From GCA-2720975 sp964467985 (lineage in GTDB: Bacteria; Planctomycetota; UBA1135; GCA-002686595), in contig CAYXTP010000001.1 of the NCBI GenBank assembly GCA_964467985.1, positions 1 through 64,000 on the forward strand: DNA of 64,000 nt, in the 5' to 3' direction. This document shows positions 11,252 through 19,290 of the stretch, piece after piece (within the stretch, counting starts at the first letter, position 1; the number at the start of each line of letters is the position of its first letter). The position numbers were made by a program, and so were the translations under genes. The notes under the pieces are model-generated. The model did no database searches, was not told where the DNA came from, and worked only from the letters and a program-made list of their open reading frames with translations.

Positions 11252-12766
11252 ATGACCTCACCGAATCGATCTGCCCAGTCGACGACCTGGCTCGGCAAGC
11301 GCTGGGATGCCACGGGTGAGTTCTTGGCCGGCGACCTATGGCACAAGGATCTGGGATCGCTGCCAACCCTGCGGGCATTTGCCTACAAGTGCATGCGGGT
11401 GGTGTACCTGGCCCTGCGTGGGTTTCATCTGGACCGCTGCTTGATGCGGGCTTCGGCTCTAACGTTCACCACTGGCCTCTCGATTGTCCCGCTGCTGGCC
11501 TTCGTATTCGCAGTGGCCAAGGGGTTGGGGGGCTACGACTCCCTGCTCAACGACTTTATTCAACCCATGCTCGATCAGCACTTGGGTGGGGGTGGGGCCG
11601 CGGCTGCTGGGGCCACGGAAGCCGTGGCTGGAGGGACGGAAGTTCGCGATGCCATCGAGAAGGTGCTCAGCGTGGTCCAAGACACGAAGGTGAGCAGCCT
11701 GGGAACCTTCGGTGCGGCGATTCTGCTCTACACAATCGTCAAGCTGTTGGGCTCTATCGAACAGACCTTCAACGAAATCTGGGGCGTGCACCAGTCTCGT
11801 TCGATGCTGCGCAAGCTCAGCGACTATCTCTCGATCATGGTAGTCGTGCCGATCTTGTTGACAGCTGCCACAGCGCTCAACACTTCGTTGCAGAGCCAAC
11901 GGATTCTCGACTACGCGTCGAACACCCTTGGACTGGATTCACTCGTAGCGTACTACGCCCGTCTGGGCCCCTTCTTGGCCGTCTGGATTGGATTCACCTT
12001 CATCTACCTCTTCATGCCCAATACGCGTGTTCGCACGCGTTCGGCAATCTTGGGCGGCCTGGTCGGAGGGGCCTTGTGGCAGATTGCCCAGGTTCTGCAC
12101 CTGCGCTTCCAGGTGGGCGTGGCCAACTACAGCGCGATCTACTCGACCTTTGCGGCCGTGCCGATCTTCATGTTCTGGATGTACCTGTCATGGACCACCG
12201 TGCTGCTGGGTGCGGAGGTTGCCTGCGCGCATCAGGGTGAACCGGCTTTCCGCCAGGTGATGCGCGCCCGCAACCAGGACCCTGCCTATTTGGAGGCCGT
12301 TGCTATGAGAGTTATGGGCCGCGTGGCCGTCACCTTCTTGGCCGGGCAGGCGCCCCTGCGCGTGGATGCTCTCGCGGAGGACATGGAAGTGCCCGAACGC
12401 TCGGTTGACGACGCCCTAGAGCGCCTACGCAAAAACGGCCTTGTCGCCTTGGGCGAGAATCCAGGAGACGCATCCCACGAGATCCTGCCCGCGCGCGACT
12501 TGTCTCACATTCGTCTGCAGGACGTTCTCGATGCCCTCACCGGCAGGGAAGATACGGACTTGCCGGTGACCAACACGATAGACCGTGAGGCGGACCGCTG
12601 GCTGGAGGCCTACCGCGCAGAGCGCGTGAGCGTCGCGAGCAATAAGAGCCTAGACGAGCTGGCGCGGACCTGCCTCGAGACCGGCACGGAGATGTTCGTC
12701 CACGGTGCGGATTCGGAAGCTCGTCCAGAGGCCAACGCAGAGGCCAACCCGGCGACGTTGACCTAG
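11252..12766 (+). CDS. YihY/BrkB family membrane protein
   Basis: A 504-residue inner-membrane protein of the YihY/UPF0761 (BrkB) family. Family features are RASALTFTTGLSIVPLLAFV near residue 65, the run FNEIWGVHQSRSMLRKLSDY after the third helix, LFMPNTRVRTRSAILGGLVG and YSTFAAVPIFMFWMYLSWTT, giving six predicted helices. The Gly/Ala-rich loop GGGGAAAAGATEAVAGGTE after helix two is longer than usual. The C-terminal 170 residues are soluble and look winged-helix-like (LRVDALAEDMEVPERSVDDA), a tail found in some family members. ATG 11252 is chosen because it follows the upstream stop by 2 nt. The original claim that the family is an RNase (RNase BN) has been withdrawn; its role is unknown. Confidence 0.9.
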   Translation: MTSPNRSAQSTTWLGKRWDATGEFLAGDLWHKDLGSLPTLRAFAYKCMRVVYLALRGFHLDRCLMRASALTFTTGLSIVPLLAFVFAVAKGLGGYDSLLNDFIQPMLDQHLGGGGAAAAGATEAVAGGTEVRDAIEKVLSVVQDTKVSSLGTFGAAILLYTIVKLLGSIEQTFNEIWGVHQSRSMLRKLSDYLSIMVVVPILLTAATALNTSLQSQRILDYASNTLGLDSLVAYYARLGPFLAVWIGFTFIYLFMPNTRVRTRSAILGGLVGGALWQIAQVLHLRFQVGVANYSAIYSTFAAVPIFMFWMYLSWTTVLLGAEVACAHQGEPAFRQVMRARNQDPAYLEAVAMRVMGRVAVTFLAGQAPLRVDALAEDMEVPERSVDDALERLRKNGLVALGENPGDASHEILPARDLSHIRLQDVLDALTGREDTDLPVTNTIDREADRWLEAYRAERVSVASNKSLDELARTCLETGTEMFVHGADSEARPEANAEANPATLT

Positions 12767-13920
12767 TAGTCCGGGGCGAAGAGATCGTGTGCGCGCGCGC
12801 TTACCTCCACGACCGAATAGGACCCGTCGCTCTCGATGAGCACCGCTTGCTCAGCCAGGTTGACTGTCGGACAGACATGCAGCGGTACCAACATGCAGGT
12901 CGTGCCCCGTTCGGGGGCCTGCCCGCCGCCCAGGTCAACGGGTAGGTGCTCTTCACTAGGACTCAAGGCCGTCCACTGGGCATGGCCCAGGATGTGAGCC
13001 AGCGGGTCGCCGGCTTCAGCCGCGACGGCCTTGGAGCCCGAATCCAAGGTGATCTGGCCTTCGCACGGGTGACTGACTACTCGGCTGAAGACGAGCGCAG
13101 CCGGGTCGAGAGCCAGTTTCGGGTTTTCTATCTGCGAGCGCACATCATGGAAGACGACGGTTCCCGGTGAAACGCGGTGCAGCGTTCCCCCCAGGCCCTG
13201 CAGGGGTTGGTAGTCGAGGGCCGAAAGGAACGCCGGCGTACCTGCCGTGATGACCTCTTTCACATGGATTCCCCCGGCGTCGAGCGTCTTCACCAGGGCA
13301 ATCAGGCGATCGTAACCGTCGAAAATTTCACGCTTGCGCTCCTCTTGATCTTCGCCGTGCAGATGGCCGTCGTAGAAGTGGAGACCGGCGAGCCGGCCTT
13401 GTGCAGCGTGGGCGCAGGCCAGAATCGCCTGATTTTTGGACAACGGGATCCCCGTTCGATCCATTCCCGAATTCACATCGATGAAGATCCCGAGCTCCTC
13501 GGGAATGGAGTGCACTCGCTTCTCGTCCTCACACAAGACGGAAACCTGTTGAGAAGGGTGCTGTCTCGCCAATCGGCCTAGGTACTGAAGTGAAGGGCCC
13601 ACCAACGGATAGGCGAGCAGTACGTCGCCTGTGATCTCACGTTTGTCGAGCAGTGCCAAGAGCTGAGCCGCCTCGCGACCCGTCGCACACTTGAAGGTCT
13701 TTACGCCTGCGCTGAGCAATTCATCCCAGATCGCCGGAATTTTCGTGGTCTTGAGGTGCACTCGCCAACGATTCGGATCTCCGTCAGCACACTCCAACAC
13801 GCGCCGGATATTTTCCCGGACCCGATCGAGGAAGACGAGCAGGGCGGGGCTCATCAAGCGCTCTTCGAGTTCGGAAGGGATCGGGTAATCGGAACGAGTG
13901 AGGTGCGCGAAGGGAGCCAT
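12763..13920 (-). CDS. D-threonine aldolase / D-serine dehydratase-like PLP enzyme
   Basis: A fold-type III (alanine-racemase-like) PLP protein of 385 residues. SPALLVFLDRVRENIRRVL opens the barrel. The PLP lysine lies in VHLKTTKIP, equivalent to HxKTHK in the family. SGVKTFKCATGREAAQLL, FIDVNSGMDRTGIP and LHFYDGHLHGEDQEE follow. The C-terminal beta domain carries HVCPTVNL, which holds the conserved His/Cys metal ligands of D-threonine aldolases and DSD1. ATG 13920 is chosen; the longer in-frame ATG at 14031 would overlap the divergent MFS gene. The 3' end overlaps the YihY gene's stop by 3 nt, so the pair is convergent. The actual substrate (D-Ser, D-Thr or another beta-hydroxy amino acid) cannot be told from sequence. 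Confidence 0.85.
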   Translation of the reverse strand: MAPFAHLTRSDYPIPSELEERLMSPALLVFLDRVRENIRRVLECADGDPNRWRVHLKTTKIPAIWDELLSAGVKTFKCATGREAAQLLALLDKREITGDVLLAYPLVGPSLQYLGRLARQHPSQQVSVLCEDEKRVHSIPEELGIFIDVNSGMDRTGIPLSKNQAILACAHAAQGRLAGLHFYDGHLHGEDQEERKREIFDGYDRLIALVKTLDAGGIHVKEVITAGTPAFLSALDYQPLQGLGGTLHRVSPGTVVFHDVRSQIENPKLALDPAALVFSRVVSHPCEGQITLDSGSKAVAAEAGDPLAHILGHAQWTALSPSEEHLPVDLGGGQAPERGTTCMLVPLHVCPTVNLAEQAVLIESDGSYSVVEVSARAHDLFAPDY

Positions 13921-13948
13921 GGGTGTGGATGGTATCCTCCCGCCCGCA

Positions 13949-15259
13949 ATGGTCCATCCTGCCCCCACTGCTGAACGCCTGCGAGCGAATGTGAGACGCA
14001 TCCAGGCCATGAGCTTCACCTGGATGTTCATGCTGGTGATGCCCGTGATCGTGCCCTACTTCGGGCTGCACGACCTTGGCATGGACCGTGTGTTTCAACT
14101 GCAGGCGGTGTTCGCGATCACCATCGTGTTGCTCGAAGTTCCTTCGGGTTATGTCTCCGACCTTCTGGGGCGGCGCCGCTGCTTGCTCATGGCGGGCTGC
14201 CTGCATGGCTTCGGATTCACCATCCTCTACTGGGCGGACAGTTTCGCGGGGTTCATCGGATTTGAGCTTCTCGCGGCTGTTGGCGTGTGCTTCTACTCCG
14301 GCACAGATGTTGCCTTGCTCTACGATTCGCTCGAGGCGCTTGGGGATGCTGGTGGCAAGCGGCGGCTCCTGGGTCGCCGGCTGATGTGGATGCAAGGAGG
14401 GGAGACTATCGCGTCCCTGATCACGGCAGGCCTACTCGGGGCGTCCTTCTTGGACCTCGGCCTGGAGGATGTCGTGCACGTCAATGCGGTCGTTGGCTGG
14501 ATCCCATTCCTGGTTGCACTCTCCCTCGTGGACGTTCCGCGACAGACACTGGACCCGAGCTCTCATTGGCGCAACGCACGACTGATTTGGCATGGAATCT
14601 TCAGCGAGTCACGATTCCTGCGCTTCGTGATGATCAATCTGATTCTCTACGGCCTGGGCACTCTGATCGCCGTCTGGGCCTTCCAGGACTATTGGCGCTC
14701 GCTGGACATCAATGTGGCGCACTTCGGCCTGCTTTGGGCCGGCTACAACTTGACTGTGGCTTTTGTCGGGCGCTTGGCCCACAACGTGGAGGATCGAGTC
14801 ACCTTTCGAGGCGTCGTCGCCTGCGTAGGCGTACTTCCGATTCTGGGGTTTGGGGGAATGGCCGTGTGTGCCTTCGCCTTTGATGAAGCGGGAGGCTCGT
14901 GGTTGTGGGCCACCTTGGGTGTAGCTCTTGGTTTGCTCTTCCAAGTCGGCCGTGGACTGACTCAGGTGGTCATCAAGGATGCCTTGAACACCCGCGTGCC
15001 CGCAGAATGGAGGGCCACGGCCAACTCGATCTCGAGCCTGGGCGTGCGCCTTTCCTTTTTCGTATTGGGGCCCATCCTTGGTTGGCTGATCGAAGACCAG
15101 GGCTACCCCATGGCGCTGGGGGCATTCAGCGGGCTCTTCGCCCTGATGTTCCTAACCTTCAACCGGGGCCTCAGGCGGCACATCGGTGGAGAATCTGGCG
15201 ATATCGGGCCCAGTGGGGGTCCAAGCCCGGATGAGAGGGCCCCGGAGGGCCCCGGGTAA
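13949..15259 (+). CDS. MFS transporter
   Basis: A 436-residue major facilitator superfamily permease with about 12 predicted helices. The cytoplasmic loop between helices 2 and 3 carries the MFS signature as GYVSDLLGRRRCLLMAG. Helices 4-5 are linked by FYSGTDVALLYDSLEALGD, a sequence typical of the family of MFS proteins that carry acidic and tyrosine residues there. ATG 13949 avoids overlap with the divergent PLP enzyme; ATG 13919 or 14009 are alternatives. The substrate is unknown. The gene ends in a GC-rich repeat (GGGCCCCGG twice, 15236-15257) that could fold into a hairpin. The divergent arrangement with a D-amino-acid-type enzyme is suggestive but not proof of a shared substrate. Confidence 0.85.
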   Translation: MVHPAPTAERLRANVRRIQAMSFTWMFMLVMPVIVPYFGLHDLGMDRVFQLQAVFAITIVLLEVPSGYVSDLLGRRRCLLMAGCLHGFGFTILYWADSFAGFIGFELLAAVGVCFYSGTDVALLYDSLEALGDAGGKRRLLGRRLMWMQGGETIASLITAGLLGASFLDLGLEDVVHVNAVVGWIPFLVALSLVDVPRQTLDPSSHWRNARLIWHGIFSESRFLRFVMINLILYGLGTLIAVWAFQDYWRSLDINVAHFGLLWAGYNLTVAFVGRLAHNVEDRVTFRGVVACVGVLPILGFGGMAVCAFAFDEAGGSWLWATLGVALGLLFQVGRGLTQVVIKDALNTRVPAEWRATANSISSLGVRLSFFVLGPILGWLIEDQGYPMALGAFSGLFALMFLTFNRGLRRHIGGESGDIGPSGGPSPDERAPEGPG

Positions 15260-15367
15260 GGGCCGCGCACAATATCGCACTTGAGTCTATTGCAAGGAAC
15301 TCGGAATCGTATCAGGGTCGAGGGGCCGAGATCCGATCCACAAGGAAGCCTCTCAGTCACGACACAC

Positions 15368-15829
15368 ATGCTTCAGCGCACTAGACAATTCTCCGTGGTC
15401 GCACTGTTCGCGGTGCTGCAGTTGGTTCTGCAGCCACTTGCGTTGTCGACCATGAGCTCGCCCTCTGGGCCGAGTGAGGGAGAGTGCTGCTGCTGCTGCT
15501 GCGAGGTCGTTGAGGTCAGCGCCTGCTCGCTCACCGAGGCGAGTTGCTGTGGCCCGGATGATTCCGATCCGTGGCGCATCCACCCCGGTGTGGACAGCGT
15601 GCAAGCTGGGTCCTGCGATTGCCTGGCCAGCCCCCTTCCCCAGCCCCTGGATCGTCCCGACAACGTGACGTCGAACTGGGCCAAACCGCCGACGAGTGCC
15701 CTGGCGTTTGATTGGAATCCCCTGCTCAATGCGCCCGAGTGCGCGCAGCAGGTGCTAGTGACCCCTCCTGCTGGAATTCCACGGGTGGGGGCGGACTTGT
15801 GTCTGCTCCATCAGGTCTTCCGACTCTGA
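15368..15829 (+). CDS. Small secreted cysteine-rich protein (Cys6 run)
   Basis: A 153-residue protein that I do not recognise. The N-terminus MLQRTRQFSVVALFAVLQLV is basic then hydrophobic, like a Sec signal peptide ending near residue 27. The mature part begins with GECCCCCCEVVE, six consecutive cysteines encoded by six identical TGC codons. Seven more cysteines follow (ACS, SCCG, SCDC, ECA, LCL), for 13 in total. ATG 15368 is preferred to the in-frame ATG at 15281 because it begins the signal-like segment. It lies directly upstream of the Cus-type efflux operon on the same strand, separated by 165 nt containing a hairpin. A periplasmic metal-binding or metal-sensing role is inference from cysteine content and position. 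No homology is claimed. Confidence 0.6.
   Translation: MLQRTRQFSVVALFAVLQLVLQPLALSTMSSPSGPSEGECCCCCCEVVEVSACSLTEASCCGPDDSDPWRIHPGVDSVQAGSCDCLASPLPQPLDRPDNVTSNWAKPPTSALAFDWNPLLNAPECAQQVLVTPPAGIPRVGADLCLLHQVFRL
15485..15502 (+). repeat. (TGC)6 trinucleotide repeat inside the Cys-rich gene
   Basis: Six perfect tandem TGC codons encode the hexacysteine run. Trinucleotide slippage would change cysteine number without breaking the frame. Confidence 0.9.
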
Positions 15830-15861
15830 GAGCGAGCGCACACTCCTAGGCGCCCTGCGCT

Positions 15862-15884
15862 CCACCAGCACCATTGTGTGGTGG
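15862..15884. other. Hairpin between the Cys-rich gene and tolC
   Basis: CCACCA and TGGTGG pair around a bulged G and an inner CAC/GTG, with loop CATT. It starts 32 nt after the stop of the Cys-rich gene and lies 110 nt before tolC. A second 6-bp hairpin (CGCAGC/GCTGCG, 15936-15952) follows. No T-run follows either, so these are more likely processing or attenuation structures than classic terminators. Confidence 0.4.
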
Positions 15885-15994
15885 CGTTCGCATGTGCATG
15901 GCGCAGGTCCTTGCCGTAGCGCGAGGCCATCGATCCGCAGCTCGTTGCTGCGCGAACTGGTCCCCGATCCGCTCTCGACTCCGCCCCTATTTCG

Positions 15995-17332
15995 ATGATC
16001 CAGAATTCCAGATACCCCCTAGCCATCCTGCTCACGGTCAGCGCGGCGTGTGTGTCCACCGGCAACGACGCGGTAGAGACTCCCTCCTCGTTCAAGACAG
16101 TCGCTGACACTGCGATTCCTGAGCCCATTCCGCTACCGTCGGATCCAGTTCTGGAGGACTACATCACCTTTGGCCTTTCCAACAGTGCGACGATTCGAGC
16201 GCGGTTCGAGATGTGGAAGGCTGCGCTGGCCCAGACTGAGCAGGCGGATACCTACCCAGACCCGCAACTCTCCTATGGCGAGTTCCTAGAGAGCGTCCAA
16301 ACCCGCACGGGTCCCCAGGAGCGTCGCATCGGGCTCTCCCAAGCATTTCCTTGGCCGGGGAAACTGCGGGCCCAGGCCCAGGTCGCCGCTAGCCGGGCCG
16401 AGGCTGCCCGCCATCGCTTGCAGGTGGAACGGCTGCGAGTCCAGACGGCCATCGAGGTCGCCTATTTCGACTACGGTCTGCTCGCACAAGAGATCAGCAC
16501 AACCCGTGAACTGCTCGTGCTGTTACACGGTCTTGAGCCCGTGGTCCAGGGCCGGATTCGGGGAGGCGAAGGGCAGGCGAGCCTGCTGCGCCTGCAGGTC
16601 GAGATCGGAAGACTGGAGGATGACCTGGCGCGCGTGCTTCGTCGCCAGCGCGTGGCTTCTGCGCACCTCGCCGATGCGATGACCTTGAACCGGGAGCCCG
16701 GGGACATTCTGCCTCTTCCCCAGCTTCCCAAGCCTGTCGTCTCTACGGTTGCCCTTGATTCGACCTTGGCCTTGGCTCTTGAAAACAACCCCGAGATTCA
16801 CGACTTGCAGGCGGAGCTAGGTGCGCGTCGGGCCGCTATCGAAGTGGCCGGCTTCAAGTCGCTGCCCAATTTCATGCTTGGCATTGAGACCATGCAGACC
16901 GGATCAGCTATCGACCCCCTCATGGCTGGTAGTGGAGATGACCCGCTCATGGTCAAGGTTGGCGTGAGCTTGCCGGTCTGGAGGCGGAGCTACCAAGCTG
17001 CCGAACGCGAGGCACGTCATCGAGTACGAGCCGCCCAGCAGAACCTTGATGCGCTCGAATCCCGACTGCGCATGCGCATCGAAGTCCAGGCGTTCGCAGT
17101 AGAGGACTCTGCACGCAAGATCTCTCTCTACCGTGATTCGCTCATTCCCAGGGCGAGCGAAGCCTTGCAACTCACGCTGGTTGCGTATCGAACTGGCACC
17201 AGCTCAATTCTCGACCTAATCGACTCAGAACGCGCCTTGCTGGAGTTCCAGCTTTCCTTCTGGCGCGCTTGCCACGCCTATCTGGAAGGGCGTGCTCACC
17301 TGCGAGCCCTCAGTGGAGGAGAAACATCATGA
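15995..17332 (+). CDS. cusC: TolC-family outer membrane factor of heavy-metal efflux (CusC-like)
   Basis: Forms the outer-membrane channel of a tripartite RND efflux system. The 445-residue protein starts with a signal-type segment (YPLAILLTVSAACVSTGN). The cysteine could be a lipidated one, although its lipobox (SAAC) is not ideal. Two outer-membrane efflux (OEP) repeats follow, with the typical long coiled-coil helices, for example RAQAQVAASRAEAARHRLQV and LRVQTAIEVAYFDYGLL. The second repeat begins at LALENNPEIHDLQAELGARR. Coiled-coil hairpins of this kind dominate both halves. Its TGA overlaps the ATG of the adaptor gene (ATGA), with GGAGGA as ribosome binding site at 17316-17321. Assignment to the CusC/CzcC branch rests on context. 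Confidence 0.88.
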   Translation: MIQNSRYPLAILLTVSAACVSTGNDAVETPSSFKTVADTAIPEPIPLPSDPVLEDYITFGLSNSATIRARFEMWKAALAQTEQADTYPDPQLSYGEFLESVQTRTGPQERRIGLSQAFPWPGKLRAQAQVAASRAEAARHRLQVERLRVQTAIEVAYFDYGLLAQEISTTRELLVLLHGLEPVVQGRIRGGEGQASLLRLQVEIGRLEDDLARVLRRQRVASAHLADAMTLNREPGDILPLPQLPKPVVSTVALDSTLALALENNPEIHDLQAELGARRAAIEVAGFKSLPNFMLGIETMQTGSAIDPLMAGSGDDPLMVKVGVSLPVWRRSYQAAEREARHRVRAAQQNLDALESRLRMRIEVQAFAVEDSARKISLYRDSLIPRASEALQLTLVAYRTGTSSILDLIDSERALLEFQLSFWRACHAYLEGRAHLRALSGGETS

Positions 17333-19290
17333 ACACCACGAACAAGATTCTCATTGCCGGCACCCTGGCCGGCGCGCTATTTCTAGCAGGCCGCTACTCG
17401 ATTCCCACTGAGCCTGATGTTTCCGGTGAGCCGGAAACTGGGGCGCAAACGGTCAATTCAGTTGAGCCCGAAGAGGCGAGGCTCTGGACCTGTCCCATGC
17501 ATGCGCAGATCAAGTTGCCCGATGCCGGGGACTGTCCTATCTGCGGCATGGATCTCGTCGAGTTGACGAAAGGACATGGAGCCGGAGAGCGCCAACTCGT
17601 CATGTCTCCGGCCTCCAAGGCCCTGTCACAGATCAACGTGCAGTCTGTAGGCCGCAAGAATGTCACGCGCATGGTGCGCATGACGGGCAAGGTGGCCTAC
17701 GACGAAACGAGCGTGCGCACAATTTCCGCTTGGGTTCCTGGGCGACTCGACCGCCTCTTCGTGGACTACACGGGGGTGAGCGTGAGGGAGGGAGACCATC
17801 TCGTGAGTCTCTACAGTCCCGAGTTGCTGACTGCACAGGAGGAGCTGCTCACCTCGAAGCAGCGGTTGTTGGCCACGGCTGGTGAGACTAGCGAGTTCTT
17901 GGCCGCTAGCAATCGCTCGGCCTATCAGTCCGCGCGTGACAAGCTCACCCTTTGGGGATTGACCGAGGCTCAGGTTGAAGCGATCGAGGCCCGCGGCACA
18001 GCAGAGGACCACGTCGAACTGACCTCTCCCACTGCGGGTGTCGTTCTTGACAAGTACGTGGATGAGGGGGACTACGTGCAAACGGGCACCCACATTTATC
18101 GCGTTGCCAACTTGAGCCAACTCTGGGTGCAGCTCGACGCCTACGAGCAGGACCTGGCTTGGTTGCGTCTTGGGCAGGACATTCAGATCGAAGTCGCGGC
18201 TCTGCCAGCCGCCGTATTTGAAGGGCGCATTTCCTATATCGACCCCCTCGTCCAGGAGCACACGCGCACGGCCAAGGTGCGCGTCATCCTGGACAACTCC
18301 AACGGTCTTCTGAAGCCGGGCATGTTTGTTCGCGCAGCGGCTTCCTCGCGCTTGGGGGCTGCGGGGGCCGTGCTCGACCCGCACCTCGCTGGAAAATGGG
18401 TCGGCCCCATGCATCCTGAAATCATCAAGGATGAACCCGGCCTGTGCGATATCTGTGGGATGGAACTGGTGCCGGCAGAGGACCTGGGACTCGTCGCGAC
18501 GCACCTGACCCCCGAACAGAGGCCGCTCGTGGTTCCCGTCAGCGCGGTGCTGCTGACGGGCAAGCGGGCAGTTGTCTACGTGCAGGTTCCCGGCGCGGAC
18601 AAGCCGACTTTCGAGGGCCGGGTAGTCCGCCTAGGGCCCCGCGCCGGAGATGAGTACCTCGTACTCGAAGGGCTTGATGAGGGTGAAGTCGTGGTGACGA
18701 ACGGTGCGTTCCGCATCGACAGCGCTATGCAGATTCAAGCCAAGCCCAGCATGATGAGCATGGAGCCGGAGGCTGCGAGTCTCGAGGGGCCGGCGGCCAG
18801 CCTGTTCCGCGAATCTATCTCTCCGCTCTATCGCGCCTACCTGGGCATTCAGGTCGCCTTGGCGGCCGATGATGAGGTCGCCGCCCGCGGTGTCATCGAT
18901 GACTTGGACGAGGCCCTCATGGCCCCCGTAGCCGAGGCTCTGCCCAGCGAGGCTCGGGCCACCTGGGCAGAGGAGAAACGAGCGATGGCGACAGCAATCG
19001 AAGGAGCTAGGTCGTCGATTGGGATTGAAGGTCTGAGGGCAGCATTTGAGCCGCTCTCGAACGCTGCCATTCGCATGGCAGAGATGTTCGGTCAGGACGG
19101 GGACTCGATGTTGCACGAGGCCTACTGTCCCATGGCCCTTGATGGTGAGGGGGCCTCTTGGCTGCAGGTGGGAGACGACCTTCGCAATCCCTACTTCGGA
19201 GACTCGATGCTCAAGTGCGGTGAGATTCGCCAGACGTTCCACCCAGCAGCCCATACCGCGGACCAAGTGCACGCGCACGAGGACAAGTGA
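17329..19290 (+). CDS. cusB: CusB-type periplasmic adaptor with two HMBD motifs and DUF3347 tail
   Basis: Membrane-fusion protein linking pump and channel. The order over 653 residues is: N-terminal anchor (about 5-22); heavy-metal-binding domain with TCPMHAQI...CPICGMDL (C55, H58, C69, C72); adaptor core with barrel-sandwich and beta-barrel domains (SVREGDHLVSLYSPELL, ANLSQLWVQLDAYEQDLAW); a second HMBD copy around 356-386 reading VGPMHPEI...CDICGMEL, where the first cysteine is glycine; then a C-terminal DUF3347-like helical domain (about 500-650) ending in YCPMAL, GASWLQ and LKCGEIRQTF. Such domains are known in Cu/Ag exporters. Start ATG 17329 and stop 19290 both overlap the neighbours (ATGA and TGATG), so the three genes are one translationally coupled operon. 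Confidence 0.92.
   Translation: MNTTNKILIAGTLAGALFLAGRYSIPTEPDVSGEPETGAQTVNSVEPEEARLWTCPMHAQIKLPDAGDCPICGMDLVELTKGHGAGERQLVMSPASKALSQINVQSVGRKNVTRMVRMTGKVAYDETSVRTISAWVPGRLDRLFVDYTGVSVREGDHLVSLYSPELLTAQEELLTSKQRLLATAGETSEFLAASNRSAYQSARDKLTLWGLTEAQVEAIEARGTAEDHVELTSPTAGVVLDKYVDEGDYVQTGTHIYRVANLSQLWVQLDAYEQDLAWLRLGQDIQIEVAALPAAVFEGRISYIDPLVQEHTRTAKVRVILDNSNGLLKPGMFVRAAASSRLGAAGAVLDPHLAGKWVGPMHPEIIKDEPGLCDICGMELVPAEDLGLVATHLTPEQRPLVVPVSAVLLTGKRAVVYVQVPGADKPTFEGRVVRLGPRAGDEYLVLEGLDEGEVVVTNGAFRIDSAMQIQAKPSMMSMEPEAASLEGPAASLFRESISPLYRAYLGIQVALAADDEVAARGVIDDLDEALMAPVAEALPSEARATWAEEKRAMATAIEGARSSIGIEGLRAAFEPLSNAAIRMAEMFGQDGDSMLHEAYCPMALDGEGASWLQVGDDLRNPYFGDSMLKCGEIRQTFHPAAHTADQVHAHEDK

Noticed and set aside
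11338..12240. 300-codon frame on the plus strand
   Set aside because: Lies inside the YihY/BrkB gene in another frame; Gly/Arg-rich shadow translation.
15485..15502. Short tandem repeat as a CRISPR or phase-variation tract
   Set aside because: It is a codon repeat inside a coding frame, too short for CRISPR, and length changes keep the frame, so on/off switching is not expected.
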